Positions 13,477 to 19,302 of a stretch of DNA of 19,302 nucleotides are shown piece after piece. The notes under the pieces were generated by a model that was not told the origin of the DNA, did not search any database, and saw only the letters and a list, made by a program, of their open reading frames with translations. The DNA lies in contig DDXK01000010.1 of NCBI GenBank assembly GCA_002347185.1, positions 1-19,302 on the forward strand. Reading direction: 5' to 3'. Within the stretch, counting starts at the first letter, position 1. Every line of letters starts with the position of its first letter. The stretch is from Desulfobulbaceae bacterium UBA2262. GTDB taxonomy: Bacteria; Desulfobacterota; Desulfobulbia; Desulfobulbales; Desulfurivibrionaceae. Made by a program: the position numbers and the translations under genes.

Positions 13477-13790
13477 TTCGGTTTGCGGTCGAGCTCCGCC
13501 TGGGCGAAAAAAGCTGCGGCTTTGCGCAGGATCTCGTTGGCCCGCTTGAGCTCCCGATTCTCGCGTTCCAGCTGCTTCAGCCGTTCTTGGTCAGTCTGTG
13601 CCCCCGAACTCGCATTTTGCGATCCTTCGGTTCGCTTGCTCCAGGCTCGTAAAGTCTCTGGCGTGCAACCGATCTTGCCGGCAATGGAACAAATGGCAGC
13701 CCAGCGCGAGGGATATTCTCCCTGTTGCTCAACGACTAATCGGACCGCCCGCTCTCTGACCTCTGGACTGTATCTCTTGTTCGTATTCAT
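13473..13790 (-). CDS. IS3-family OrfA (HTH and leucine zipper)
   Basis: The 105-residue protein has an HTH_Tnp_1 fold (RYSPEVRERAVRLVVEQQGE, then IGCTPETLRAWSKR) that binds the terminal repeats, followed by a leucine-zipper region (ERLKQLERENRELKRANEIL). It ends in KAAAFFAQAELDRKPK. The start ATG 13790 is near the right inverted repeat. It is intact and overlaps orfB in the -1 frame. Confidence 0.92.
   Translation of the reverse strand: MNTNKRYSPEVRERAVRLVVEQQGEYPSRWAAICSIAGKIGCTPETLRAWSKRTEGSQNASSGAQTDQERLKQLERENRELKRANEILRKAAAFFAQAELDRKPK
13506..13512 (-). other. -1 ribosomal frameshift site joining orfA to orfB
   Basis: On the minus strand the heptamer T-TTT-TTC lies in the orfA frame within GCT TTT TTC GCC. 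Slipping one base back gives an open frame, FF then RPGGARPQTEVMVAF, that runs straight into OrfB. X-XXY-YYZ heptamers of this kind drive OrfAB fusion in IS3 elements. Confidence 0.65.
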
Positions 13791-13840
13791 GACCCCATTC
13801 TCTCAAAGTTTGGAGTCTCCGACAATCCCGGGGCGGTTCA

Positions 13841-14257
13841 GTTGAAGATATATTAATGGTCGGATACCCAATTGGGATTTGGGATGCAAAAAATAATTAT
13901 CCAGTCTTTAGGAAAGGCATAACAGCAACACACCCAGCAAACGACTATAATGGAAAACCAGAGTTCATGATAGATGCGGCTTGCTTTCCAGGGTCAAGCG
14001 GATCTCCTGTTTTCCTTTTCAACGTAGGTAATTATGTAGCAAAAACAGGAGGGACAGTCATTGGATCAAGGTTTTACTTTCTCGGCATATTATATGCGGG
14101 CCCTCAATACACCACTACTGGAGAAATCAAAGTTATTGATATTCCAACAAAGACAGAAGCAATATCACTGTCCAACATTCCAACAAATTTAGGATATGTG
14201 ATCAAATCAAAAAAACTTTTTGACTTCGAAGTTATACTCAAACAATTTACAAAATAA
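13841..14257 (+). pseudogene. Trypsin-like serine protease, 5' end lost at the IS boundary
   Basis: Coding sequence is in frame right up to the IS edge (V-E-D-I-L-M-VGYPIGIWDAKNN) and contains the catalytic-serine motif of chymotrypsin-fold proteases, AACFPGSSGSPVFLF, preceded by the FRKGITATHP strand. The catalytic His and Asp, which lie in the first half of such proteins, are missing, so about half of the gene has been removed. The left flank of the IS is a different gene (Mrr-like), not the lost half. The ATG at 13856 could still start a fragment but has no ribosome site. An attC-like site follows at 14263-14350, so it was probably an integron cassette. Confidence 0.75.
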
Positions 14258-14262
14258 AGCAA

Positions 14263-14350
14263 TATAACCAATCACTTAAGCGGACTGGTAGAGGCTGGGC
14301 GGCGCTGACGCGGCTAATCCAGGTGGCCAGCCGCTTAGTTCAAACGTTCG
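14263..14350 (+). other. Integron attC-like recombination site
   Basis: An imperfect inverted repeat of about 88 bp follows the protease stop. The left arm TATAACC, then CACTTAAGCGGACTGG, pairs with the right arm CCAGCCGCTTAG, then TTCAAACGTTCGG. AAGCGG-A-CTGG pairs with CCAG-CCGCTT leaving one extrahelical A, and AAC (14266-14268) faces GTT (14346-14348), matching the folded R''/L'' and L'/R' boxes of attC. The right arm resembles the common GCTTAACTCAAGCGTTA cassette end. The next cassette would begin at TTCGGC (14347). No integrase gene is in the window. Confidence 0.65.
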
Positions 14351-14372
14351 GCAATAAAAAACAGGAGCAACG

Positions 14373-14650
14373 ATGCCAAGTTATGAGATCAAAGGCAAAG
14401 GGAAGGATACCGGACGAAAGAGAAAGCGTATCTTCACCGCACCAAATGAGGAAGAGGCTAAGCAACTCGCTGAAGCTGATGGCACGTTGGTAGAAGAAAT
14501 AAAAGAAATTCCGCCAGACCCTCCGACGGAAAGACAGCTAGATTATGCAAAAGACCTCGGTATATCTATTCCTTCCAACGCAACGAAGGATGATCTAAGT
14601 GATCTTATTTCTCTGAAAGTAGACAGAGACAAGCCAGCACAGAACGGAAA
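14373..14650 (+). pseudogene. Truncated integron-cassette-type gene of unknown function
   Basis: It starts at ATG 14373 with AGGAG upstream, only 26 nt after the attC crossover point, a spacing typical of gene cassettes. The first 90 codons look genuine: SYEIKGKGKDTGRKRKRIFT, then APNEEEAKQLAEADG (a small alpha/beta module) and TERQLDYAKDLGISIPSNAT, then KDDLSDLISLKVDRDKPA. After about 14640 the frame runs on to 14825 through a tRNA-like scrap and a strong terminator hairpin, so that part is not believable coding. No closing attC was found. The 3' end was probably replaced by recombination. Function unknown. Confidence 0.55.
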
Positions 14651-14674
14651 AATAAGAAGATATATGGCGAAGCT

Positions 14675-14693
14675 GATTCCCGCCTTCGCACCA
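14675..14693 (+). other. tRNA-3'-end-like scrap (possible old attachment site)
   Basis: GATTCCCGCCTTCGCACCA closely resembles the 3' end of the tRNA-Leu fragment at 10998 (GAATCCCGCCTTCGGCACCA), with one substitution and one missing G, and is likewise followed closely by a strong terminator. No other tRNA arms are present. It could be a degenerate att of a second island, or a chance match. Confidence 0.35.
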
Positions 14694-14700
14694 AAAACTG

Positions 14701-14742
14701 AAAAGGCTTGTAATCTTCAGAGGTTACAAGCCTTTTCTTTTT
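14701..14742. terminator. Strong bidirectional-looking terminator
   Basis: A 13-bp perfect stem AAAAGGCTTGTAA / TTACAAGCCTTTT (14701-14713 with 14724-14736) is followed by TCTTTTT on the plus strand and preceded by A-rich sequence. It separates the accessory patchwork from the convergent sensor gene. Confidence 0.8.
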
Positions 14743-14967
14743 CCATATGCAAAAATATGCACTTTTCGCCAGGATTTAGTACAGCAGGGAGTGCTTTTTC
14801 AAGACCTCCTCGGCCCTCTCCCTGAATCCAGTGTCCATAGATATCCACCGTGATGTCTATGGAGCTGTTGTCGATCACTATTTTTTGCTCCCCTGTTTCA
14901 GTCTGGCAAGGAGATCGGCGCGAGGTTCTTGAATGCGGGCCGGGTTGTTGCTCGGCGAACCCTGCCT

Positions 14968-16260
14968 CTATTCCTTTTCCTGCAGCTCCGGGTAGTGTTT
15001 TTGCATGCACTCCGGGCAGATGCTGTGCGAGAACTGAGCAGTGGAGCGTTCGCGGATATAGGCCTCCAATCGCTCCCATTCGCCATTGTCGTTGCGGATT
15101 TTTTTGCAGTAGGAGCAGATCGGCAGAAAGCCCCGCAGGGTTTTCACCTCTGCCAGGGAGTGTTCCAGGGCTATGGTTCTCTCCTTGACCAATTGCTGCA
15201 GATTCTCCTGGTACGCCTTGAGTTCGGCCTCCTGCTTTTTGAGCAGGGCAATCTTTTCTTCAAGCTGGACGACCAGCTCTCCTTGCATCTTTTCGGAATT
15301 TTCCAGCCTGCCCACCAGCCCGCCAAAGCCGGCGAAAAGAATTGTTATGGCGATTCCAAGGAGGGTGGCGGTCAGCAAAAGGGATTGCGTCAGGTAGGTC
15401 CTTTTTTGCGCGAGATAGGGAGTGATGTCCTGGAGAGCGACTATTCCGCCAAATTCCTGGCCATTGTGATCCTTGAAGATCGGATGGGCATGCCGGATAT
15501 AGACCTTGTCGCCGATGGCAACCCGCTGGTGGGCGTTTTCCAGCGTATCCCCGGCGGGAAGTTTTGCCAGCAGGGAGCCGGGTTCGGTCATGACCGTGAA
15601 TTTTCCGCAGGGCATGCCTGTCTTCTGCTGCAGGTCGGCTTTTTGCCATGCATCCGTAGGGTGGTATGCCGCCAGGGGGATTTCCAGGCTCTTTGCCAGG
15701 GTGTCGAGAAGCTGTTGCGCCTGGATGCCGAATTCCACTATGCCGATGAAGCGACCCTGGTGGATGACAGGCTGTGCGATCCGGTAAAAGACGCCGTGGC
15801 GGCCAATGTCGAAAGCCGCGTGGGGCGTTTTTGTTTCGGCAACGCTCCGCAGGAAGGGGCGAACCGCGAATTGGTCGTCGCCGAAGATGTCGGGCTCGTG
15901 AACGCGCAGGAAATTTATTCCCTCGGGCAGGATGAAGGGCAGGGTCTGGAAGTAGGGGTTTTCTTGCTTTAAGGCGTTGTAAACCGGGAGGGCGCGATTG
16001 AGGAGCAGGGCTCTGTCCCGGGCGGCAAAGGCTTCGATGAGGTCGGGCCGGGAGTTGACAAAGCTGACTATACGCTTTGAGTAGGGGGTGAAAATGTTTT
16101 GGATTACGGCCTGCAGCTCTTTTTCGCTTCTCGCCTCAAGGTCCGCGATTTTTTCCTGCAGGGCGGTGTTGGCCTGCCGGGCGCCAAGGGAGAAATAGGC
16201 GGCTGAGAGGAGGAGAAAGAGGAGGGAGACGAGGAGAATGGTTTTTTGCTTTACGTTCAT
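14968..16260 (-). CDS. Transmembrane Cache-type sensor with C-terminal CxxC...CxxC motif
   Basis: The protein has 430 residues from ATG 16260 (GGAGG 10 nt upstream). An in-frame extension to 16374 has no signal. TM1 lies at residues 7-24 and TM2 at about 293-315. Between them is a periplasmic Cache-like domain of about 265 residues (ETKTPHAAFDIGRHGVFYRI, then QPVIHQGRFIGIVEFGI). A coiled coil follows (residues 320-375), then a C-terminal segment LRGFLPICSYCKKIRNDNGE with ICPECMQKHYPEL, cysteines at about 382, 385, 415 and 418. This tail is common at the end of proteobacterial sensor and receiver proteins and may bind a metal. No kinase, GGDEF or methyl-accepting domain is present, so the output is unclear. 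It is transcribed alone. Confidence 0.8.
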   Translation of the reverse strand: MNVKQKTILLVSLLFLLLSAAYFSLGARQANTALQEKIADLEARSEKELQAVIQNIFTPYSKRIVSFVNSRPDLIEAFAARDRALLLNRALPVYNALKQENPYFQTLPFILPEGINFLRVHEPDIFGDDQFAVRPFLRSVAETKTPHAAFDIGRHGVFYRIAQPVIHQGRFIGIVEFGIQAQQLLDTLAKSLEIPLAAYHPTDAWQKADLQQKTGMPCGKFTVMTEPGSLLAKLPAGDTLENAHQRVAIGDKVYIRHAHPIFKDHNGQEFGGIVALQDITPYLAQKRTYLTQSLLLTATLLGIAITILFAGFGGLVGRLENSEKMQGELVVQLEEKIALLKKQEAELKAYQENLQQLVKERTIALEHSLAEVKTLRGFLPICSYCKKIRNDNGEWERLEAYIRERSTAQFSHSICPECMQKHYPELQEKE

Positions 16261-16472
16261 TGCCGGGGTACCTCCAAGGGCCAGGCCTCTTCTGATCCTG
16301 CAACTATTGTAGCGGCAATTCCGCTGCCGGACAATCGGGAAAGGGTGCGGCTTCTTTTCGGCCTGGCGTTGCAAGCCGGTGGAAGAGGAAAACGGGCTTG
16401 CCGGCCGGAAGGTGGCGCGGCTAGAGTAGCTGGTGTCGGGCAGACGGGTGCGGCAAGTATTGGGAGGACGAG

Positions 16473-16826
16473 ATGATTCCAGAGGAGTTCCGGGAAATCC
16501 TGGTTGTCGAGGCTGAGGAGCCGCCTGTCGATTTTAGCAGGCGGCAGGCGGAGGGCGGTGACTTCTGGGAAGGCGATGAGGAGGCGTTGAAAAAGGCGGC
16601 CCAGGCAAAGGCCTTTCTTGCCCTGGAGGAGATCTTTGCCGCAAGCCCCCTGGCGGAAAGGGTGTTTGAAAAGCGGTTCTTCGGCCGCAGGCTGCGCCCG
16701 GAGTTGGCCAATGCGCGCTACGTGCACTTCACCCGCTTGAACAAGGAGAGCCCCGCCGAGCGGCAGCGGATCAGGATAGCCGTTGACCTGCCCCTTTTTT
16801 GTGGCGAGCAGGTGCTTGGCAAGTGA
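16473..16826 (+). CDS. Conserved-looking small protein of unknown function
   Basis: The 117-residue soluble protein has GGGAGGACGAG immediately before ATG 16473, a strong ribosome site. It is acidic in the first half (ILVVEAEEPPVDFSRRQAEG) with an alanine-rich helix, then basic (RVFEKRFFGRRLRPELANAR). No transmembrane segment, signal peptide or known motif is seen. High GC with a strong third-position bias agrees with neighbouring chromosomal genes, supporting real coding. It is divergent from the sensor gene and ends before a terminator shared with metV. Confidence 0.65.
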   Translation: MIPEEFREILVVEAEEPPVDFSRRQAEGGDFWEGDEEALKKAAQAKAFLALEEIFAASPLAERVFEKRFFGRRLRPELANARYVHFTRLNKESPAERQRIRIAVDLPLFCGEQVLGK

Positions 16827-16835
16827 ACACCATGC

Positions 16836-16873
16836 AATAAAAAAGGCGGCCTGCTTTGGCCGCCTTTTTTATA
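16836..16873. terminator. Bidirectional terminator between convergent genes
   Basis: AAAAAAGGCGGCC / TGCTTT / GGCCGCCTTTTTT is a perfect GC-rich stem with A-run before and T-run after. It serves the plus-strand unknown gene and the minus-strand metV, which ends 20 bp away. Confidence 0.85.
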
Positions 16874-16892
16874 TCTCCGTCGGGAAGATGGC

Positions 16893-17561
16893 TCAGACGG
16901 TGAGGTCGTTGCGCACCGTCCTGCGGGGGCCACCGTGGCCGGCGGTGCTCCAGTCGCGGATCGGCGCGATGGCGGCAAGTCCTTCCTTGTTGTCGATGCG
17001 GACCAGCTTGTCGTGGATGGATTGCCAGATGCAGGGCACGTCCTTGTGGATCTCGCAGCGTCCGCCCACCGAGCCGCCGCAGGGGCCGTTCATCAGGCTT
17101 TTCGCGCAGCGGGCCACCGGGCAGAGCCCGCCGGTGAGGTGGAGGATGCAGTTGCCGCAGCCGGCGCACTGCTCGCTCCATACCCCCTGCTCGGCGGAGC
17201 CGCCGAAGGAGGTGGTGTTGACGCCGGGGTAGACCTTGGCCATGGGCCGCAGATTGGCGATGAAGTTGACCCCCACCCCGCAGGCCATGGAAACGATGGC
17301 ATCGTACTTGCCGTCCCACTGGTCGATGGAGTCCACATACTCGCGGTCGCACTGGCGGACCAGGGTCGCCTCGATGGTTTCCACGCTCTGGCCGGCCTTC
17401 TGCTTGCCCAGGCGGATCAGGGAGGCGAGGATTTCCACTTCGCGCTCGCCGCCGGCGGAGCAGACCGTGACGCAGCCGCGGCAGCCCAAAACCAGGATGC
17501 GCCTGGCGTCCTGGATCATGTCCATGATTTCGTTGAGGGGTTTTCTTTCGGCGATGATCAT
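16893..17561 (-). CDS. metV: MetV-like zinc/iron-sulfur protein (methylene-THF reductase C-terminal domain family)
   Basis: The protein has 222 residues from ATG 17561 (GGGAG 8 nt upstream), overlapping the mvhD-like stop. The N-terminal part has ILVLGCRGCVTVC and GGEREVEILASLIRLGK. The C-terminal part has the MTHFR_C cysteine cluster CAGCGNCILHLTGGLCPVARC, then KSLMNGPCGG and GRCEIHKDVPC. In acetogens and related anaerobes MetV partners the flavoprotein MetF in methylene-tetrahydrofolate reductase and links it to Hdr/MvhD electron carriers. The HdrC-like and MvhD-like genes are directly upstream in the same operon. metF is not next to it here, since a terminator follows. Confidence 0.85.
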   Translation of the reverse strand: MIIAERKPLNEIMDMIQDARRILVLGCRGCVTVCSAGGEREVEILASLIRLGKQKAGQSVETIEATLVRQCDREYVDSIDQWDGKYDAIVSMACGVGVNFIANLRPMAKVYPGVNTTSFGGSAEQGVWSEQCAGCGNCILHLTGGLCPVARCAKSLMNGPCGGSVGGRCEIHKDVPCIWQSIHDKLVRIDNKEGLAAIAPIRDWSTAGHGGPRRTVRNDLTV

Positions 17562-17992
17562 TTCTTTTCTCCCTTGAAGGGGCTGGATCCCAAGGCGCTG
17601 ATCCGTTCGTGCATCTGCTGGGCGACCTTGACAAATTCGGGGTGGAAGCCGCGCTCCAGGTGGAACATCTCGATGCGTTCCGGCTCGACATCGAGTTCGG
17701 CCAGGGCCGACTTGATGGCGGCCACCCTTTTCGCGGCCCGCTGGCTGCCCATGAGGTTGTGGCATTTGTCCACCGGGCAGCCGGCGACATAGACGCCATC
17801 CGCTCCCTCTTCAAAGGCCTTGAGCAGGGTGCTCACCTCCAGCTTGCCGGTGCAGACCAGGCGGTGGATGGTGATGCCTTCGGGAAAGCCGTCCGCCTTC
17901 ATTCTCTCCGGCCCTTCGGCCAGGGTCTGCTGCGAGGTGTAGTGACAACAGAATGCTTGGATATTCGGGATAAAGGGCATGGTGTTCACCAT
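17558..17992 (-). CDS. mvhD: MvhD/FrhD-like iron-sulfur subunit
   Basis: The 144-residue protein has a [2Fe-2S]-type cysteine pattern: AFCCHYTS, LVCTGKLEVSTLLKAFEEGA, then DGVYVAGCPVDKCHNLMGS. MvhD-family proteins pass electrons between a hydrogenase or dehydrogenase and HdrA. The start at ATG 17992 lies 1 nt after the hdrC stop (TAG-G-ATG). ATG 17980, four codons in, is the alternative. The stop overlaps the metV ATG. The tight HdrC-MvhD-MetV order argues for an electron conduit to folate-linked C1 chemistry. All cysteines are standard codons. Confidence 0.85.
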   Translation of the reverse strand: MVNTMPFIPNIQAFCCHYTSQQTLAEGPERMKADGFPEGITIHRLVCTGKLEVSTLLKAFEEGADGVYVAGCPVDKCHNLMGSQRAAKRVAAIKSALAELDVEPERIEMFHLERGFHPEFVKVAQQMHERISALGSSPFKGEKK

Positions 17993-17993
17993 C

Positions 17994-18560
17994 CTACTGG
18001 GCTGCGCCGCTGGCGGCGATAAGTCGCTCGTCCTCGGACTCGTTTAAGCGGATAGCCTGGGCCGGACACTCGGCGGGGCAGATGCCGCAGCCGCGGCATT
18101 CTTTGGGGTCGATGGCCGCCTTGCCCTGGTCGTCGATCTTGGGGATCCGCCAGGGGCAGATCCGCACGCAGGTGAGGCAGGAGACGCAGAGGTCGCGCTC
18201 CACCCAGGCCGCCTTGCCCTTGTCCAGCAGGTCCTGCTCGGTGATGTGGCCCGACTTCAGGGCAAGCTGCCGCAGCGCCACCATGATCTCGGCAAAGCGG
18301 ACATCCTGGGGGCAAACGAAAACGCAGCTGCGGCAGCGGGAGCAGAACCAGAGCAGCTCCGAGTTGAGAAGCTTCTCCTTGAGGCCCATGCGGATCATAT
18401 GGATGATCTTGCGGGGGTCGAACTCGGGGATCGCCTGGCTCACCGGGCAGATGCCGCTGCAGGCGCCGCAGGAAAAGCAGCGGTTCAGAAACTCGCCGCC
18501 CGGGATGCCGGTGACTTCGGCGCTGAAGCCCGAATTGATATCTTTGCTCGAAATTGCCAT
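17994..18560 (-). CDS. hdrC: HdrC-like ferredoxin-fusion protein
   Basis: The protein has 188 residues from ATG 18560 (AGAGG 6 nt upstream). The frame open to 18644 is leader. The first half is HdrC: CFSCGACSGICPVSQAIPEF with CSRCRSCVFVCPQDVRFAEI, two CxxCxxCxxxCP [4Fe-4S] sites. The second half is an added 2x[4Fe-4S] ferredoxin: CVSCLTCVRICPWRIP and CRGCGICPAECPAQAI. HdrC carries electrons between HdrB and HdrA in heterodisulfide-reductase complexes. Here neither hdrA nor hdrB adjoins it, and the fused ferredoxin may supply the input port. It is the first gene of a three-gene operon. Confidence 0.87.
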   Translation of the reverse strand: MAISSKDINSGFSAEVTGIPGGEFLNRCFSCGACSGICPVSQAIPEFDPRKIIHMIRMGLKEKLLNSELLWFCSRCRSCVFVCPQDVRFAEIMVALRQLALKSGHITEQDLLDKGKAAWVERDLCVSCLTCVRICPWRIPKIDDQGKAAIDPKECRGCGICPAECPAQAIRLNESEDERLIAASGAAQ

Positions 18561-18629
18561 AAAAAAGCCTCTATTGGAAATATGGGAGCCGGCTGGCGCT
18601 AAAAAACATTTTGCGCCGCGCGGCGTTAT

Positions 18630-18674
18630 CGCTTTGCCCTGCAAGGGATTGCGGCCTTCTCAGCCAGCAAAGCG
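18630..18674 (-). promoter_or_regulatory. Structured leader ahead of the hdrC-like gene
   Basis: A perfect 8-bp inverted repeat CGCTTTGC (18667-18674 read on the minus strand) and GCAAAGCG (18630-18637) encloses 29 nt including CCCTTGCAGGG, which can itself fold. It lies 70-115 nt before the hdrC start. It could be an attenuator, a protein site or a dispersed repeat. No known riboswitch class is recognised. Confidence 0.35.
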
Positions 18675-18680
18675 TTGGCT

Positions 18681-18709
18681 ACTTTAGCATAAAATGGAGC
18701 GCTGCCCAA
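18681..18709 (-). promoter_or_regulatory. Putative sigma-70-type promoter of the hdrC-mvhD-metV operon
   Basis: On the minus strand TTGGGC (18704-18709) and TAAAGT (18681-18686) are 17 bp apart, upstream of the structured leader. This is a moderate match only. It would give an untranslated leader of about 115 nt. Confidence 0.35.
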
Positions 18710-18798
18710 TAGGTATATCTACCGGTTGCTGCGGTTTTTCGGGGCTGGTCAATGGCGGGGCGGCCTCTGGTCGGCAGGGGGCGGCTGCTGGCCGGACA

Positions 18799-19302
18799 CT
18801 AGACCAGGAAGCGGAACTCTCCCTTGCCGAGCAGGTCCTGCAGGTGGAGGGCGCCGGCCAGGTTGCCGTCCTGGTCGGTGACCGGCAGGAAGGTGATTTC
18901 GTGGCGCTGCATGATGCTCAGGGCATCGGCGGCGAGAAGGTCCGTGGTGATGCTCTTGGGGGCGGGGGTGCTGACCTGGCTCAGGCTCAAGCCGGCCAGT
19001 CCGCCCCTCTGGCTGATGAGGCGGCGGAGATCGCCGTCGGTGAGGATGCCGGCGATCCGCCGCTCCTGCATGATGAGCACCGCGCCGAGATTCTTTGCGT
19101 TCAGCTCGCTGATGGCCTCCTGCAGGGAACTTGTCGCCTCGACCTGCGGGATCGCCTTGCCGGTGAGCATCACCTCGGCCACGTTGATCTTGAGCCTCTC
19201 GCCCAGGCTGCCGCCGGGGTGGTTGCGGCGGAAATCGCTTTCCTTGAACTGCTTGAGGTTCAGCAGCACCACGGCCAGGGCGTCGCCCATGGCCAGGGCG
19301 GC
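18799..19302 (-). CDS. kdsD: KdsD/GutQ-type arabinose-5-phosphate isomerase, C-terminal part
   Basis: 168 codons are open to the right edge. The first residues (AALAMGDALAVVLLNL, then DFRRNHPGGSLGERL) are the end of the SIS sugar-isomerase domain of KdsD. Two CBS domains follow (about window residues 45-105 and 110-165: VMLTGKAIPQVEATSSLQEA; GAVLIMQERRIAGILTDGDL; SIMQRHEITFLPVTDQDGNL). KdsD converts ribulose-5-P to arabinose-5-P for Kdo and lipopolysaccharide synthesis in Gram-negative bacteria. The N-terminal half is beyond the window. It ends 238 bp before the hdrC-like start, in the same direction but with its own 3' gap, so it is a separate unit. Confidence 0.92.
   Translation of the reverse strand, partial: AALAMGDALAVVLLNLKQFKESDFRRNHPGGSLGERLKINVAEVMLTGKAIPQVEATSSLQEAISELNAKNLGAVLIMQERRIAGILTDGDLRRLISQRGGLAGLSLSQVSTPAPKSITTDLLAADALSIMQRHEITFLPVTDQDGNLAGALHLQDLLGKGEFRFLV

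Larger units (their letters stand above)
12538..13840 (-). mobile_element. IS3-family insertion sequence, complete
   Basis: This 1303 bp element is bounded by imperfect inverted repeats: TGAACCGCCCCGG then CGGAGAC (left, from 12538) matched by TGAACCGCCCCGG then CGGAGAC (right, read inward from 13840). It contains orfA and orfB with a -1 frameshift signal. No 3-4 bp target duplication is visible (left flank AATTC, right flank GTTGA). This fits an insertion followed by deletion of adjacent DNA. Confidence 0.92.

Noticed and set aside
14651..14825. C-terminal extension of the cassette gene
   Set aside because: It runs through a 13-bp terminator hairpin and a tRNA-like scrap, so it is not likely to be translated meaningfully.
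16771..17814. Long arginine-rich minus-strand frame and plus-strand frame 16935-17792 over metV/mvhD
   Set aside because: High-GC shadows with low-complexity composition; the cysteine motifs of MetV and MvhD fix the true frame.

Overview
The window looks like part of a strictly anaerobic, sulfate-reducer-like member of the Desulfobacterota (Deltaproteobacteria). The evidence is an HdrC / MvhD / MetV electron-transfer operon, apparent use of selenocysteine, and a KdsD-type CBS protein of a Gram-negative cell. The organism assignment is inference, since no rRNA gene is present.

Layout. (1) 1-2060, minus strand: a mercury-resistance-type operon behind a MerR-type promoter, in the order merR, a thioredoxin-fold protein, a CopZ-N-like [2Fe-2S] protein, merT, merP, and the start of a MerB-like gene cut by the window edge. 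Three of these genes have an in-frame TGA exactly where a conserved metal- or redox-active cysteine is expected. Each TGA is followed by a 7-9 bp hairpin whose loop G lies 21-24 nt downstream, as in a bacterial SECIS element. This is the main finding: a metal-detoxification operon with three predicted selenoproteins. (2) 2404-7365, minus: start of an F-type conjugation operon (traA, traL, traE, traK, traB), preceded by an OmpA-like protein, a small helix-turn-helix protein and a sigma-like factor. (3) 7490-9738: a plasmid replication module with eight iterons, a TrfA-like initiator, an AlpA/excisionase-like protein, a Cro-like repressor and a divergent XRE regulator. (4) 9819-10766: a zinc-dependent S1/P1-nuclease or phospholipase-C-fold protein. 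(5) 10940-10998: the 3' part of a tRNA-Leu(GAG) gene, read as the right attachment site. Everything to its left is therefore probably an integrative, conjugative, plasmid-like element carrying the mercury genes.

(6) 11000-14745: a patchwork holding a membrane-anchored Mrr-type nuclease, an IS3-family element, a serine protease decapitated at the IS end, an integron attC-like site, a truncated cassette gene and a second tRNA-3'-end-like scrap. (7) 14750-19302: ordinary chromosome with a transmembrane sensor, a small unknown protein, the hdrC-like / mvhD-like / metV operon and the C-terminal part of KdsD.

How the parts fit: MerR would sense Hg(II) and induce its own operon. MerP would bind the metal in the periplasm and MerT would import it. 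The two cytoplasmic thiol/selenol proteins could buffer or pass it on, and the MerB-like protein could cleave organomercurials. No merA is visible. The conjugation and replication modules would spread the cargo. The Hdr-like operon is unrelated housekeeping electron flow to methylene-tetrahydrofolate metabolism.
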